Origin: an uncultured Ilumatobacter sp.
GTDB taxonomy: Bacteria; Actinomycetota; Acidimicrobiia; Acidimicrobiales; Ilumatobacteraceae
NCBI GenBank assembly: GCA_937891565.1
Contig: CALAHA010000357.1
Coordinates: 1 to 8,741, forward strand
Length of the DNA stretch: 8,741 nucleotides
Direction: 5' to 3'
Notes under the pieces: model-generated
Database searches by the model: none
What the model saw: only the letters and a program-made list of their open reading frames with translations
Told to the model about the DNA's origin: nothing
Part shown: positions 1-6,507 of the stretch, in pieces
Layout: every line of letters begins with the position of its first letter
How positions within the stretch are numbered: the first letter of the stretch is position 1
Program-made: the position numbers and the translations under genes

Positions 1-531
1 GCAAGCGGGTATCTCTGTCAACTCGACGGCTGGTTCGCCGAGGATCTCGATCGAGCCGTGCACGACGCCTGCCTGCTCGTAACCGGTCGCCATGTCGGGC
101 TGCGGGGCGAGGCGCTGCTCAGCTGCCGTGGCGTACCACTCGAGGTCGAAAGCAATGGGCGTCGGAGTGCCGTAGCCCCGACCGAGTGCGTCCTCGGGGT
201 CATCGAGCGATGCCGCGTAGGTTTCGTTGCCAATGGTCCACTGTTCCATCGGAGCTTCACGCATGTGTTCGGCCCACATTGCCTCGCCTTTAACAATGAA
301 TGGGTCGGCAAGCCTGACCGGCACGTCAAAGTCGGTGATGTGGAGCAACGGTCGACCGGCCCGCGCGAGCGCCGCCCAATACCAAGCCGTTCGGCCAACA
401 ATGCGATGCCCGGAGATCACACCGAGGCTGGCGTCTGCGGTCCATGCAGCAAACACCCACTCTTCGACACTGCCTGGATGCCGGCCGTCGTGGAGGCCGC
501 CCGTGCCAAAGTTTGCTGCGAAGTCCGACAT
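1..531 (-). CDS. Unrecognised protein, N-terminal part (runs off the left edge)
   Basis: An open frame on the minus strand starts at ATG 531 (a second ATG directly before it, at 534, is equally possible) and is still open at base 1, so 177 residues are visible and the C-terminus is missing. It starts MSDFAANFGTGG and contains the stretch EAPMEQWTIGNETYAASLDD around residues 92-111, then FDLEWYATAA and GYEQAGVVHGSIEI. Its protein-like composition and the good start make it the real gene here, rather than the frames opposite it. I see no signal peptide, membrane helix or catalytic motif. The W/H/D-rich beta-strand-like pattern recalls conserved hypothetical proteins of Acidimicrobiia, perhaps with an AttH/lipocalin-like fold, but that is a memory-based guess and no function is assigned. 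It diverges from the SCP2-domain gene with only 19 bases between the two start codons. Confidence 0.75.
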   Translation of the reverse strand, partial: MSDFAANFGTGGLHDGRHPGSVEEWVFAAWTADASLGVISGHRIVGRTAWYWAALARAGRPLLHITDFDVPVRLADPFIVKGEAMWAEHMREAPMEQWTIGNETYAASLDDPEDALGRGYGTPTPIAFDLEWYATAAEQRLAPQPDMATGYEQAGVVHGSIEILGEPAVELTEIPAC

Positions 532-539
532 CATCAGGC

Positions 540-545
540 AGACTA
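540..545 (-). promoter_or_regulatory. Possible -10 element for a leaderless transcript
   Basis: On the minus strand the hexamer TAGTCT (matches TANNNT) lies 5 bases before ATG 534 and 8 bases before ATG 531. No Shine-Dalgarno sequence precedes the start. That spacing would put the transcription start at or near the start codon. On the plus strand the overlapping CAGACT (539-544) lies 6 bases before GTG 551, so the two divergent genes may share one short promoter core. No -35 box was recognised. Confidence 0.3.
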
Positions 546-550
546 CGGGG

Positions 551-943
551 GTGTTGCGATACCTGAGCCTCGACTGGATCAACGCCCTGACCGCAGAAGT
601 GGCAGCAAGCGAACACCTCCGGGACATTTCATCGACACACACGATCGGCGTCACGCAGGTCGTGTCAGACGGCCCCGAGGGAGACATCACGTATCACTTG
701 CAGGTGGGCAACGGCTCGGCCTCGTTCGGCGCAGGTGTGGCCGATCCCGAAGACATCAAGATGGAACAGGTTTGGGATACTGCAGTCGCCGTAGCGATCG
801 GCGAGCTCAACGCGCAGGAAGCCTTTATTAGCGGACACATCCGCCTGTGGGGCGACCAGCAGAAGTTGCTCGACAACCAGGCGGTGTTCGGGGCACTCGA
901 CGCAGTGTTTGCCCGCGTGAAAGAACGCACGACCTACGAGTGA
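551..943 (+). CDS. SCP2 sterol-binding-domain protein
   Basis: This is a 130-residue single-domain protein resembling the SCP2 sterol-carrier family (PF02036), small soluble proteins with a hydrophobic tunnel that bind sterols, fatty acids or acyl-CoAs. The start region LRYLSLDWINALTAEVA is typical of actinobacterial members. The middle (about residues 45-65) has the alternating strands YHLQVGNGSASFG, and the C-terminal half has the family-like helix-strand block AFISGHIRLWGDQQKLL (about 98-114), then a closing helix. GTG 551 was chosen because homologues normally begin at this (M)LRYLS motif. An in-frame GTG at 503, preceded by TGGAGG, is an alternative but would overlap the divergent gene. 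The cytoplasmic ligand and pathway cannot be read from the sequence. The next gene starts 19 bases after the stop, so the two may be co-transcribed. Confidence 0.85.
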   Translation: MLRYLSLDWINALTAEVAASEHLRDISSTHTIGVTQVVSDGPEGDITYHLQVGNGSASFGAGVADPEDIKMEQVWDTAVAVAIGELNAQEAFISGHIRLWGDQQKLLDNQAVFGALDAVFARVKERTTYE

Positions 944-962
944 CGCGGCATACGGTCTGCCG

Positions 963-1685
963 TTGCTCAGCGTTGGCCGCCGCGGCAAGTATCTGATTCT
1001 GCGTTTCGAGCCGATCAACTTCGTGATCCACCTCATGCAAGGCGGCAGGCTCCTCGCCGACACGAAGCTCTCCGCGAAGCCCCGCGGCGGCCAAGCCCGC
1101 TTCAGCTTCGAACCCATCGAACGCGACGACGGCGGTATCGACGAGACAGCGTTACTACTTACCGAACAGGGCAAAGAGCGGCGCGCCGGGGTGTGGTGCG
1201 TGCCCTCGGCCGACTTGGAAGCAACGCTCCCACTCGCCAAGCTCGGCCCCGAAGCAGCCGGAATTGACCCGGCCGACCTCGCTGAGTTGTTTGCAGCGAA
1301 ATCAATGCGCGTGCGCGGCTTCCTGCGGCATCAGGCGATGGTGGCAGGCATCGGACGTCGACTCTCGAACGAAATCTGCCACACCGCACGAATCTCACCA
1401 TTCGCCACGACCAAGCAACTCGGCACCGGCGGCGCCACCAAGGTGGCAGCAGCCATTGACCATTGCGTCGCCAGCGGGCTGGCCTCCGAACGGACCAGGG
1501 ACGACATGAGTTCGTCGAAGGATCGTCCAAGTGCGGTCCATAGTCGCACCGGCAAGGCCTGCCCCGTCTGCTCCGACACCATCCGAGACGTCGAGTATTC
1601 GAGCTACACCGTCAATTACTGCCCGACCTGCCAGACCGGCGCCAAGGTGCTGGCCGACAACACCACCAGCAAGTTCTTGAAATAG
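963..1685 (+). CDS. Fpg/Nei-family DNA glycosylase homologue, N-terminally truncated
   Basis: The 240-residue product is clearly related to formamidopyrimidine-DNA glycosylase/endonuclease VIII. It shows VGRRGKYLILRF at the start (the conserved Lys matching Lys57 of E. coli Fpg is residue 9), HLMQGGRLL at 23-31, a helix-two-turn-helix around 114-146 with AGIGRRLSNE, and a C-terminal zinc finger C200-x2-C203-x16-C220-x2-C223, ending KVLADNTTSKFLK. Full-length members are about 270-290 residues and begin PELPE, with the N-terminal Pro as Schiff-base nucleophile and the next Glu as proton donor. That segment of about 50 residues is absent: in this frame the sequence is open back only to a stop at 918-920, inside the SCP2 gene, and no PELPE-like segment lies in the other frames. 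TTG 963 is only the first usable start and has no clear ribosome site. The gene is therefore a decayed copy, a DNA-binding remnant without glycosylase chemistry, or the result of an assembly deletion. Confidence 0.75.
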   Translation: MLSVGRRGKYLILRFEPINFVIHLMQGGRLLADTKLSAKPRGGQARFSFEPIERDDGGIDETALLLTEQGKERRAGVWCVPSADLEATLPLAKLGPEAAGIDPADLAELFAAKSMRVRGFLRHQAMVAGIGRRLSNEICHTARISPFATTKQLGTGGATKVAAAIDHCVASGLASERTRDDMSSSKDRPSAVHSRTGKACPVCSDTIRDVEYSSYTVNYCPTCQTGAKVLADNTTSKFLK

Positions 1686-1778
1686 CGGTCACACTGCGCC
1701 AGGCACAATATGACCGCAGGCTCTCCTCGACTGGGGTGACCCTCGTCGCTCGCCTGCAACCCTTGCCGAGGGAGTCGT

Positions 1779-1784
1779 TAGCGT
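1779..1784 (+). promoter_or_regulatory. Possible -10 element before the MFS gene
   Basis: TAGCGT (TANNNT) ends 6 bases before GTG 1791, the right distance for transcription to start at that codon. It is the best promoter candidate in the 105-base gap after the Fpg-like gene. The rest of that gap holds only weak inverted repeats (7-bp arms at 1685-1691 and 1711-1717; 6-bp arms at 1740-1745 and 1767-1772). No -35 box was seen. Confidence 0.25.
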
Positions 1785-1790
1785 CAGAAA

Positions 1791-3077
1791 GTGACTGAAT
1801 TCGCTGCCCCTCGCGCCACCGCTGCTCCGCCAGGGCAGGAGTACCGCATGGGCCAGCGGGAACTGCTGACGCTGATGTCAGCGATCATGGCGCTGATGGC
1901 GCTCGGCATCGACACAATGCTGCCCGCCTTCGACGAGATCCGCACGACGTTTAACCTCGGCGAAGCATCCCCTCGCGCTGGGCAGGTGATCACGGTCTTC
2001 TTTATGGGACTCGCCATCGCCCAACTCGCCTGGGGGCCAATCGCTGACTGCTTCGGCCGTAAGCCGGTGCTGTACGCCGGCAGCGCCATCTACATCGCTG
2101 GCGCCGCCGGTTCGGCATTGGCCCCGACCTTCGAGCTGCTCCTTCTGAGCCGTTTCATCTGGGGCATTGGCGCGGCTGGCGCACGGGTGGTTGCCACTGC
2201 GATCATCCGCGACCGCTTCGAGGGCAGCCAAATGGCCAAGGCGATGTCGCAGGTGATGGCCGTCTTTATGCTCGTACCGATCCTCGCTCCAACCATCGGT
2301 GCTGGCATCATTGCCATTCTCCCTTGGCGCGCCATCTTCTGGTTCTGCGCGATCATCGCCGTGGTGATCATGCTGTGGAGCATCCGGATGCGCGAGTCGC
2401 TCAACCCAGCGAACCAGCTGCCACTGCAGTTCCGCTCAACGACGAAGGGCTACGTCGAAGTCGCGCGCACGCCGGTCACATCGGGCTACACCAACGCGAC
2501 GATCTTCTTGCAAGGCGTCTTCACGACGTACCTTGCGAGCAGCGAGCTGATCATCAGCGAGGTATTCGACCGGAAAAGTCAGTTTCCGCTGATCTTCGGA
2601 TTGGTCGCCCTGCTCTTCGCCGCCGGAGCGATCATCAACGGCCGCGTTGTCGTGCGGGTCGGCGTACATCGGCTCATCAATGCGGCATATGCACTTCTGA
2701 TCCCGACCACCCTGCTGCTCTGCGTCATCTCGATCGCGGCCGGTGGGCAACCAAGCATTTGGGTCTACATGCCAGTTCTCGCTCTCACGTTGTCGTCGTT
2801 CATGTTCCTGATGCCAAATCTGAACACCGCTGCGCTCGGTCCGGTCGGCCACTTGGCTGGCACCGCATCTGCGTACGGCGGAGCGATCCGGATGGCAGGA
2901 GGCGCCGTGCTCGGCACGATCGTGAGCGCATTCGTGAGTGACTCGACGACGCCGTTCTCCATCGGCATCGCCATGCTTTGCATCGGTTCCTGGATCACCG
3001 TGCTACTCGTACGCCGACGCTCTCCCGAGCTGGCCACCGACCACTTACAGACTTCGGCCCCAGTCACCGTCTCGTGA
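1791..3077 (+). CDS. MFS drug-resistance transporter, Bcr/CflA type
   Basis: This 428-residue, very hydrophobic protein has about 12 predicted membrane helices and belongs to the major facilitator superfamily, DHA1 Bcr/CflA group: proton-driven exporters of drugs or metabolites in the cytoplasmic membrane. Signatures: an acidic residue in helix 1 (GIDTMLPAFDEI, Asp41); motif A GPIADCFGRKP at 82-92, with Cys where Arg is more usual; motif B RFIWGIGAAGARVV at 121-134, followed by AIIRDRFEG; and motif-C-like LVPILAPTIG at 161-170. The substrate cannot be read from the sequence. The start is uncertain. GTG 1791 is the first start after an in-frame stop and has TAGCGT 6 bases upstream. ATG 1848 has an excellent AGGAG 6 bases upstream and would give 409 residues beginning MGQRELL, directly before helix 1. 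It converges on mdh, with hairpins between. Confidence 0.92.
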   Translation: MTEFAAPRATAAPPGQEYRMGQRELLTLMSAIMALMALGIDTMLPAFDEIRTTFNLGEASPRAGQVITVFFMGLAIAQLAWGPIADCFGRKPVLYAGSAIYIAGAAGSALAPTFELLLLSRFIWGIGAAGARVVATAIIRDRFEGSQMAKAMSQVMAVFMLVPILAPTIGAGIIAILPWRAIFWFCAIIAVVIMLWSIRMRESLNPANQLPLQFRSTTKGYVEVARTPVTSGYTNATIFLQGVFTTYLASSELIISEVFDRKSQFPLIFGLVALLFAAGAIINGRVVVRVGVHRLINAAYALLIPTTLLLCVISIAAGGQPSIWVYMPVLALTLSSFMFLMPNLNTAALGPVGHLAGTASAYGGAIRMAGGAVLGTIVSAFVSDSTTPFSIGIAMLCIGSWITVLLVRRRSPELATDHLQTSAPVTVS

Positions 3078-3084
3078 CGTGCCT

Positions 3085-3108
3085 ACCGGGCGCTGAATTG
3101 CACCCGGT
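3085..3108. terminator. Hairpin 1 between convergent genes (probable terminator)
   Basis: The arms ACCGGGCGC (3085-3093) and GCACCCGGT (3100-3108) form a 9-bp stem around the 6-base loop TGAATT. On the plus strand one pair is a C-A mismatch; in minus-strand RNA that pair becomes a G-U wobble, so the stem is fully paired for transcripts coming from mdh. It starts 8 bases after the transporter stop. There is no T-tract, as is common in high-GC actinobacteria. Confidence 0.5.
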
Positions 3109-3116
3109 GGACACAG

Positions 3117-3149
3117 AGTTGCGAAAGGGGCCTGACCCCATTCGCAACT
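3117..3149. terminator. Hairpin 2 between convergent genes (probable bidirectional terminator)
   Basis: The arms GTTGCGAAAGGGG (3118-3130) and CCCCATTCGCAAC (3136-3148) pair over 13 positions with a single mismatch (A-A on plus, T-T on minus) and a 5-base loop CCTGA. One more A-T pair (3117/3149) extends it. It is nearly symmetric, lies 11 bases beyond the mdh stop, and should work on transcripts from both sides. It also resembles intergenic GGGG-loop-CCCC palindromes that can be repeated across genomes, but no second copy occurs in this window. Confidence 0.65.
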
Positions 3150-3160
3150 GTGCGTGGGCG

Positions 3161-4147
3161 TCAGATCAAGCCGAGTTCGGCAACAGCGTCGCGTTCGGCG
3201 ACCAGTTCTGCTGCCGATGCGTCGATCTTCGAGCGGCTAAATTCGCCGATTTCGAGACCCTGGACGATCTCGTAGTTGCCGTCCTTGCAGACGCAGGGGA
3301 ACGAGCTGATGATGCCCTCGGGCACACCGTAGCTGCCGTCGCTCGGCACCGACATTGAGACCCAGTCGCCGTCGGGCGTACCGAGCGTCCAGTCGCGAAT
3401 GTGATCGACCGCAGCCGAGGCTGCCGATGCTGCCGACGAGGAACCGCGTGCGTCGATGATCGCTGCGCCGCGCTTGGCAACCGTGGGGATGTAGCTGTTG
3501 GCGTACCAGTCCTGGTCGCCGACCAGTTCAAGTGCGTTCTTGCCGCCGACTTCGCAGTGCGCGAGGTCGGGGTACTGCGTGACCGAGTGGTTGCCCCATA
3601 CGGTCATCTTCTTGATGTCATTGACGGAAGCATCGAGGCGCGTGGCGAGCTGGCTGATTGCACGGTTGTGGTCGAGCCGAGTCATTGCGGTGAAGCGGCT
3701 CGGGTCAAGGCCAGCAGCGTTGTTCATTGCAATCACTGCGTTGGTGTTGGCCGGGTTCCCGACGACGAGGATCTTGACGTCCTTCTTGGCCGAGCGGCTC
3801 AGTGCTTCGCCCTGCGGCTTGAAGATGCCACCGTTGGCCGACAGCAGGTCAGCGCGCTCCATGCCGGCCTTACGCGGCATCGAGCCCACGAGGATCGCCA
3901 CATCGGCGTCGCCGAACGCCACATCGGCGTCGTCGGTGCAGGTGACCGAGTCGAGCAGCGGGAACGCCCCGTCGTCGAGTTCCATGCGAACACCCTCGAG
4001 CGCGCCGAGCGCCGGAGTGATTTCGAGCAACTGCAATGCAATAGGGGTGTCTGGACCGAGCATCGTGCCCGATGCAATGCGGAAAAGGAGGCTGTAGCCG
4101 ATCTGGCCTGCAGCCCCGGTGACGGCAACGCGTACTGGAGTGGTCAT
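3161..4147 (-). CDS. mdh: Malate dehydrogenase (NAD-dependent, type 2)
   Basis: The enzyme oxidises malate to oxaloacetate with NAD in the cytoplasm (TCA cycle). The 328-residue length fits the Thermus-type/cytosolic-like MDH subfamily. In order: Rossmann motif TGAAGQIG (residues 10-17); Glu42 at the end of the second strand, fitting NAD rather than NADP; the mobile-loop substrate arginines in GSMPRKAGMERADLL (Arg92, Arg98); VGNPANTNA (129-137); TRLDHNRA (156-163) with Asp159 and Arg162; and WGNHSVTQYPD (184-194) with catalytic His187. All key residues are present, so it should be active. ATG 4147 gives the expected start MTTPVRVAVTGAAGQ. There is no Shine-Dalgarno sequence, but TAGCCT lies 8 bases upstream. 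The acyltransferase gene upstream ends 104 bases away, with a hairpin between, so mdh probably has its own transcript. Confidence 0.97.
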   Translation of the reverse strand: MTTPVRVAVTGAAGQIGYSLLFRIASGTMLGPDTPIALQLLEITPALGALEGVRMELDDGAFPLLDSVTCTDDADVAFGDADVAILVGSMPRKAGMERADLLSANGGIFKPQGEALSRSAKKDVKILVVGNPANTNAVIAMNNAAGLDPSRFTAMTRLDHNRAISQLATRLDASVNDIKKMTVWGNHSVTQYPDLAHCEVGGKNALELVGDQDWYANSYIPTVAKRGAAIIDARGSSSAASAASAAVDHIRDWTLGTPDGDWVSMSVPSDGSYGVPEGIISSFPCVCKDGNYEIVQGLEIGEFSRSKIDASAAELVAERDAVAELGLI

Positions 4148-4155
4148 GGCGCCTG

Positions 4156-4161
4156 AGGCTA
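4156..4161 (-). promoter_or_regulatory. Possible -10 element for mdh
   Basis: On the minus strand TAGCCT (TANNNT) ends 8 bases before the mdh ATG, and no purine-rich ribosome site is visible between them. This fits a leaderless or near-leaderless transcript. No -35 box was recognised, so the call rests on position and on the similar arrangement at other starts in the window. Confidence 0.3.
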
Positions 4162-4206
4162 CGCCGGTGCGGTCGCCAGGCCAAGCCCAACGGCTCGAAC
4201 CCTGTC

Positions 4207-4231
4207 TGCCCGGCCGACATCAGGTCGGGCA
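4207..4231 (-). terminator. Hairpin after the acyltransferase pair (probable terminator)
   Basis: The plus-strand arms TGCCCGGCC (4207-4215) and GGTCGGGCA (4223-4231) form a 9-bp stem around the 7-base loop GACATCA. One pair is a G-U wobble on plus and an A-C mismatch on minus. It lies about 20 bases beyond the stop of the acyltransferase gene (4252) and 60 bases before the mdh start, the right place to separate the two transcripts. No T-tract follows on the minus strand. Confidence 0.4.
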
Positions 4232-4251
4232 AAGATCAACAGATGTGAGTC

Positions 4252-6432
4252 TTATGCCAAGCCCAAGAGCCGGTTGACGATCAACGAATAGAAATTCTGA
4301 CCCAACTGTGTCAGGTGAATGCCATCGTCGTAGAAACAGCGGCCCTCACAGCTGGCCGACATCACTTCCCAGTCGAGGACCGTCACGTTGGGGAACATTT
4401 CGGGCAGCGCACGAATCTTGCCGTTGTTGCCAGCCATCCAGTTGCGAGCACCCTTGCCGGTCAACATCACCACTGTTGGCACGTCGACGAGAACGCTCAT
4501 GAGCAACGCAAGTGACGCGTCACTGAAGGGGCCATTGGTACCGAGGTGCACCACGATCACCGACGTCAAAGCACCCGAGAGCTTCACCGCTTCGAGCTGA
4601 GGGACGTAGGAAATGAGCTGACGGCTCTTGACCGCATCGACGACGAATCCACTCGCTGTCAGCTCTTCTGCGGCACCGAGCATCACCGAGTCACCAACGG
4701 CAACCAATGGAAGCCCAGTCGTTGCCGGTGTAAGTGCCAGCGGCGTGATCGCGTTGAAGTCGGTAATGACACCGAACTGAGGGACTGGGGCCGGTGAAAG
4801 AGTTGTCGGCGGCGGTGCGATCGTCGAAGCAGGGCCGACGACGGGAGCAGCAGCTGCTGGCGGGACCATCGTCAGCGCTGCATCAGCAGTGGTCACCGGA
4901 GTCGATTCGGCGCCGTCGGGCAACGTTGTCGGGGTCGACACCGCTGCTGAATCGGTAGTGCTCGGACGCGTTGAGACCGTGGTGGGAGCAACAGTGACCG
5001 GCGGAATCGTCACGGGCACGGCGATCTCTACATCGGACAGGCTGACGGTGAACTCTTCACCGTCAGCGAGCGACTCAGTGATGTCGTTCTGCTTGAGGTC
5101 GGCCGTCGCGAGCGTCACGCCAGCAAACGTCGCCATCACCACGGTGATGGCGACGGCGCCGACTAACAGCCCAGTTGGTCGACGGACCTCACGGTTCCGA
5201 ACCCGTTGCGTGAGCGCTGCGACGCCGCCGATCCGGATCGGTGTCTCGACAAACCGATACGACAGCTCGGTGATGATCAACGTCGGGATCATCGCGAGAA
5301 GGAACTCGTGGAGGCGGAGCGAGTTGCCTGCCACATTGCGGATGATCTGGTAGATCGGCCAGTGGAAGAGATACAGCCCGTACGAGCGAGTGCCGATCCA
5401 TGTCAGGACCGTGCCGCCGAGCAGCCGGTTCGCAGCAGAACCATGGTGCGTGACCGCAGCGATCATCAGCAGTGTCAGTATCCCCGCCCCGAAAAGCCCG
5501 CCACGGAAAAGTCGGCCGTCAGCACCGCTCGGATCGACGAGATGGATGTTCCAGCACATCCAGCCGAACACGGCAAACGCCAAGACCGCAACAACGTCGA
5601 ATGCCCGGCCACGATCGCGGAGCGGTCCACGGACGATGGCGAAGGGCCGCCACACCATGGCAAACCCCGCCCCGAGGAGGAGGCCACCCGCTCGGGCAAC
5701 GGTGCTCAGGTACAGCGCGTCGAGCTTGGAGACCGGCCGGCCAGCAATGCTCCAGTACGCCTCAGGTGTCACCTCAGGTTCGCCTATCACACCTGGGTGA
5801 TAAGCGAGGCCGACAAGGATCGCGATACCGATCGCGCCAACGAACAGCCAGCGGCTGAAATTCGCAACGCGACGCGTGCCCGTGCGGCCAAGAAACGCCA
5901 CCATTACCAGCGGCCAGACCAAATAGAATTGTTCTTCGACCGCCAGGCTCCACAGGTGCCGAAGCGGCGCAAAATCGCCGGTTGCGGTATAGCCGAGGCC
6001 CACCCACACCTGGTACCAGTTCGAAACGTAGAAGAATCCGGCGAACACATCTCCGCGGAGTTGCCCCAGCGCATCGGGTTCGAACAGGGCTGTCCACACC
6101 GTGAGGAGCCCCATCAGCAGGAACAAGGCAGGGAGCAGGCGCCGCGCGCGGCGGAGCCAAAAATCGGTGAGCGAGATCCGGTAGGTCCGCTCTCGCTCAG
6201 CGATCAGCAACAAGGTGATCAAGTAACCCGAGATCACAAAAAACATTTCGACACCGAGGAAGCCGCCGGGCAGCCACGAGTTGTTGGCGTGATAGATCAT
6301 CACGGCGACCACGGCGATCGCGCGCATCCCATCGAGGCCCGGCAGGTATGGAACACGGCTGATATGGGCGCGCACGAACCCACCTGAATGGTCGACAGCT
6401 GTCGGCGAAAAGAACGCGTTGGTCACGGCCAT
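4252..6432 (-). CDS. Membrane acyltransferase (OafA/YrhL type) fused to an SGNH domain, copy 1
   Basis: This 726-residue protein belongs to the acyltransferase-3 family, integral membrane enzymes that acylate envelope glycans or lipids. The N-terminal membrane domain (about 28-410) shows YLPGLDGMRAIAV, catalytic His48 in MIYHANNSW, GGFLGVEMFFVISGYLIT (56-73), the arginine motif FWLRRARR (91-98), HLWSLAVEEQFYLVWP (159-174) and SYGLYLFHWPIYQ. A further helix (about 421-441) leads to a Thr/Pro/Ala-rich extracytoplasmic linker of about 130 residues (445-576). The C-terminal SGNH domain has GDSVMLG (nucleophile Ser582), HLGTNG (629-634) and DGIH (Asp703, His706), with a Cys695-x3-Cys699 pair that may form a disulfide. 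It is a paralogue of the gene at 6508-8535. The acyl donor is presumably acyl-CoA or a relay, and the acceptor is unknown. ATG 6432 lacks a ribosome site; a 13-base block shared with the paralogue lies just upstream. Confidence 0.94.
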   Translation of the reverse strand: MAVTNAFFSPTAVDHSGGFVRAHISRVPYLPGLDGMRAIAVVAVMIYHANNSWLPGGFLGVEMFFVISGYLITLLLIAERERTYRISLTDFWLRRARRLLPALFLLMGLLTVWTALFEPDALGQLRGDVFAGFFYVSNWYQVWVGLGYTATGDFAPLRHLWSLAVEEQFYLVWPLVMVAFLGRTGTRRVANFSRWLFVGAIGIAILVGLAYHPGVIGEPEVTPEAYWSIAGRPVSKLDALYLSTVARAGGLLLGAGFAMVWRPFAIVRGPLRDRGRAFDVVAVLAFAVFGWMCWNIHLVDPSGADGRLFRGGLFGAGILTLLMIAAVTHHGSAANRLLGGTVLTWIGTRSYGLYLFHWPIYQIIRNVAGNSLRLHEFLLAMIPTLIITELSYRFVETPIRIGGVAALTQRVRNREVRRPTGLLVGAVAITVVMATFAGVTLATADLKQNDITESLADGEEFTVSLSDVEIAVPVTIPPVTVAPTTVSTRPSTTDSAAVSTPTTLPDGAESTPVTTADAALTMVPPAAAAPVVGPASTIAPPPTTLSPAPVPQFGVITDFNAITPLALTPATTGLPLVAVGDSVMLGAAEELTASGFVVDAVKSRQLISYVPQLEAVKLSGALTSVIVVHLGTNGPFSDASLALLMSVLVDVPTVVMLTGKGARNWMAGNNGKIRALPEMFPNVTVLDWEVMSASCEGRCFYDDGIHLTQLGQNFYSLIVNRLLGLA

Positions 6433-6437
6433 GACCG

Positions 6438-6450
6438 GTCAAGTATCGCT
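6438..6450 (-). promoter_or_regulatory. Shared upstream block / possible core promoter of acyltransferase copy 1
   Basis: The minus-strand sequence AGCGATACTTGAC lies 5 bases before ATG 6432 and is identical to the block before the second acyltransferase. Its GATACT (6442-6447) resembles a -10 element (4 of 6 bases match TATAAT), 9 bases before the start codon. It sits in the 75-base gap between the two acyltransferase genes. No -35 box at the usual spacing and no Shine-Dalgarno sequence were found. Confidence 0.4.
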
Positions 6451-6507
6451 GGGATCACGATGCAATTGGCGTCACGCAAATCTCAAAATCAGTCGACGGC
6501 AACTGCG

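Noticed and set aside
58..831. Plus-strand open frame of 257 codons spanning the divergent start region
   Set aside because: It runs antisense to the unrecognised minus-strand gene and then out of frame through the SCP2 gene; the product is Arg-rich and resembles nothing.
665..1240. Minus-strand open frame of 191 codons over the SCP2 and Fpg-like genes
   Set aside because: The plus strand has recognisable SCP2 and Fpg sequence here; this is a shadow.
1685..1717. 7-bp inverted repeat (GCGGTCA / TGACCGC) after the Fpg-like gene
   Set aside because: The 19-base loop and short stem make it a weak structure without a T-tract; not enough for a terminator or operator call.
3896..3932. 16-base direct repeat (CGCCACATCGGCGTCG) with 21-base period
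   Set aside because: It encodes the repeated DADVA in DADVAFGDADVAI of malate dehydrogenase; seven codons apart, in frame, and explained by the protein.
3401..4156. Plus-strand open frame of 251 codons opposite mdh
   Set aside because: The minus strand encodes malate dehydrogenase with every catalytic motif; the antisense product has no recognisable features.
5206..6387. Long plus-strand open frame (393 codons) opposite acyltransferase copy 1
   Set aside because: Low-complexity product rich in Arg, Glu, Asp, His and Pro with no domain; typical antisense shadow of a GC-rich membrane-protein gene. The opposite strand encodes clear acyltransferase motifs.
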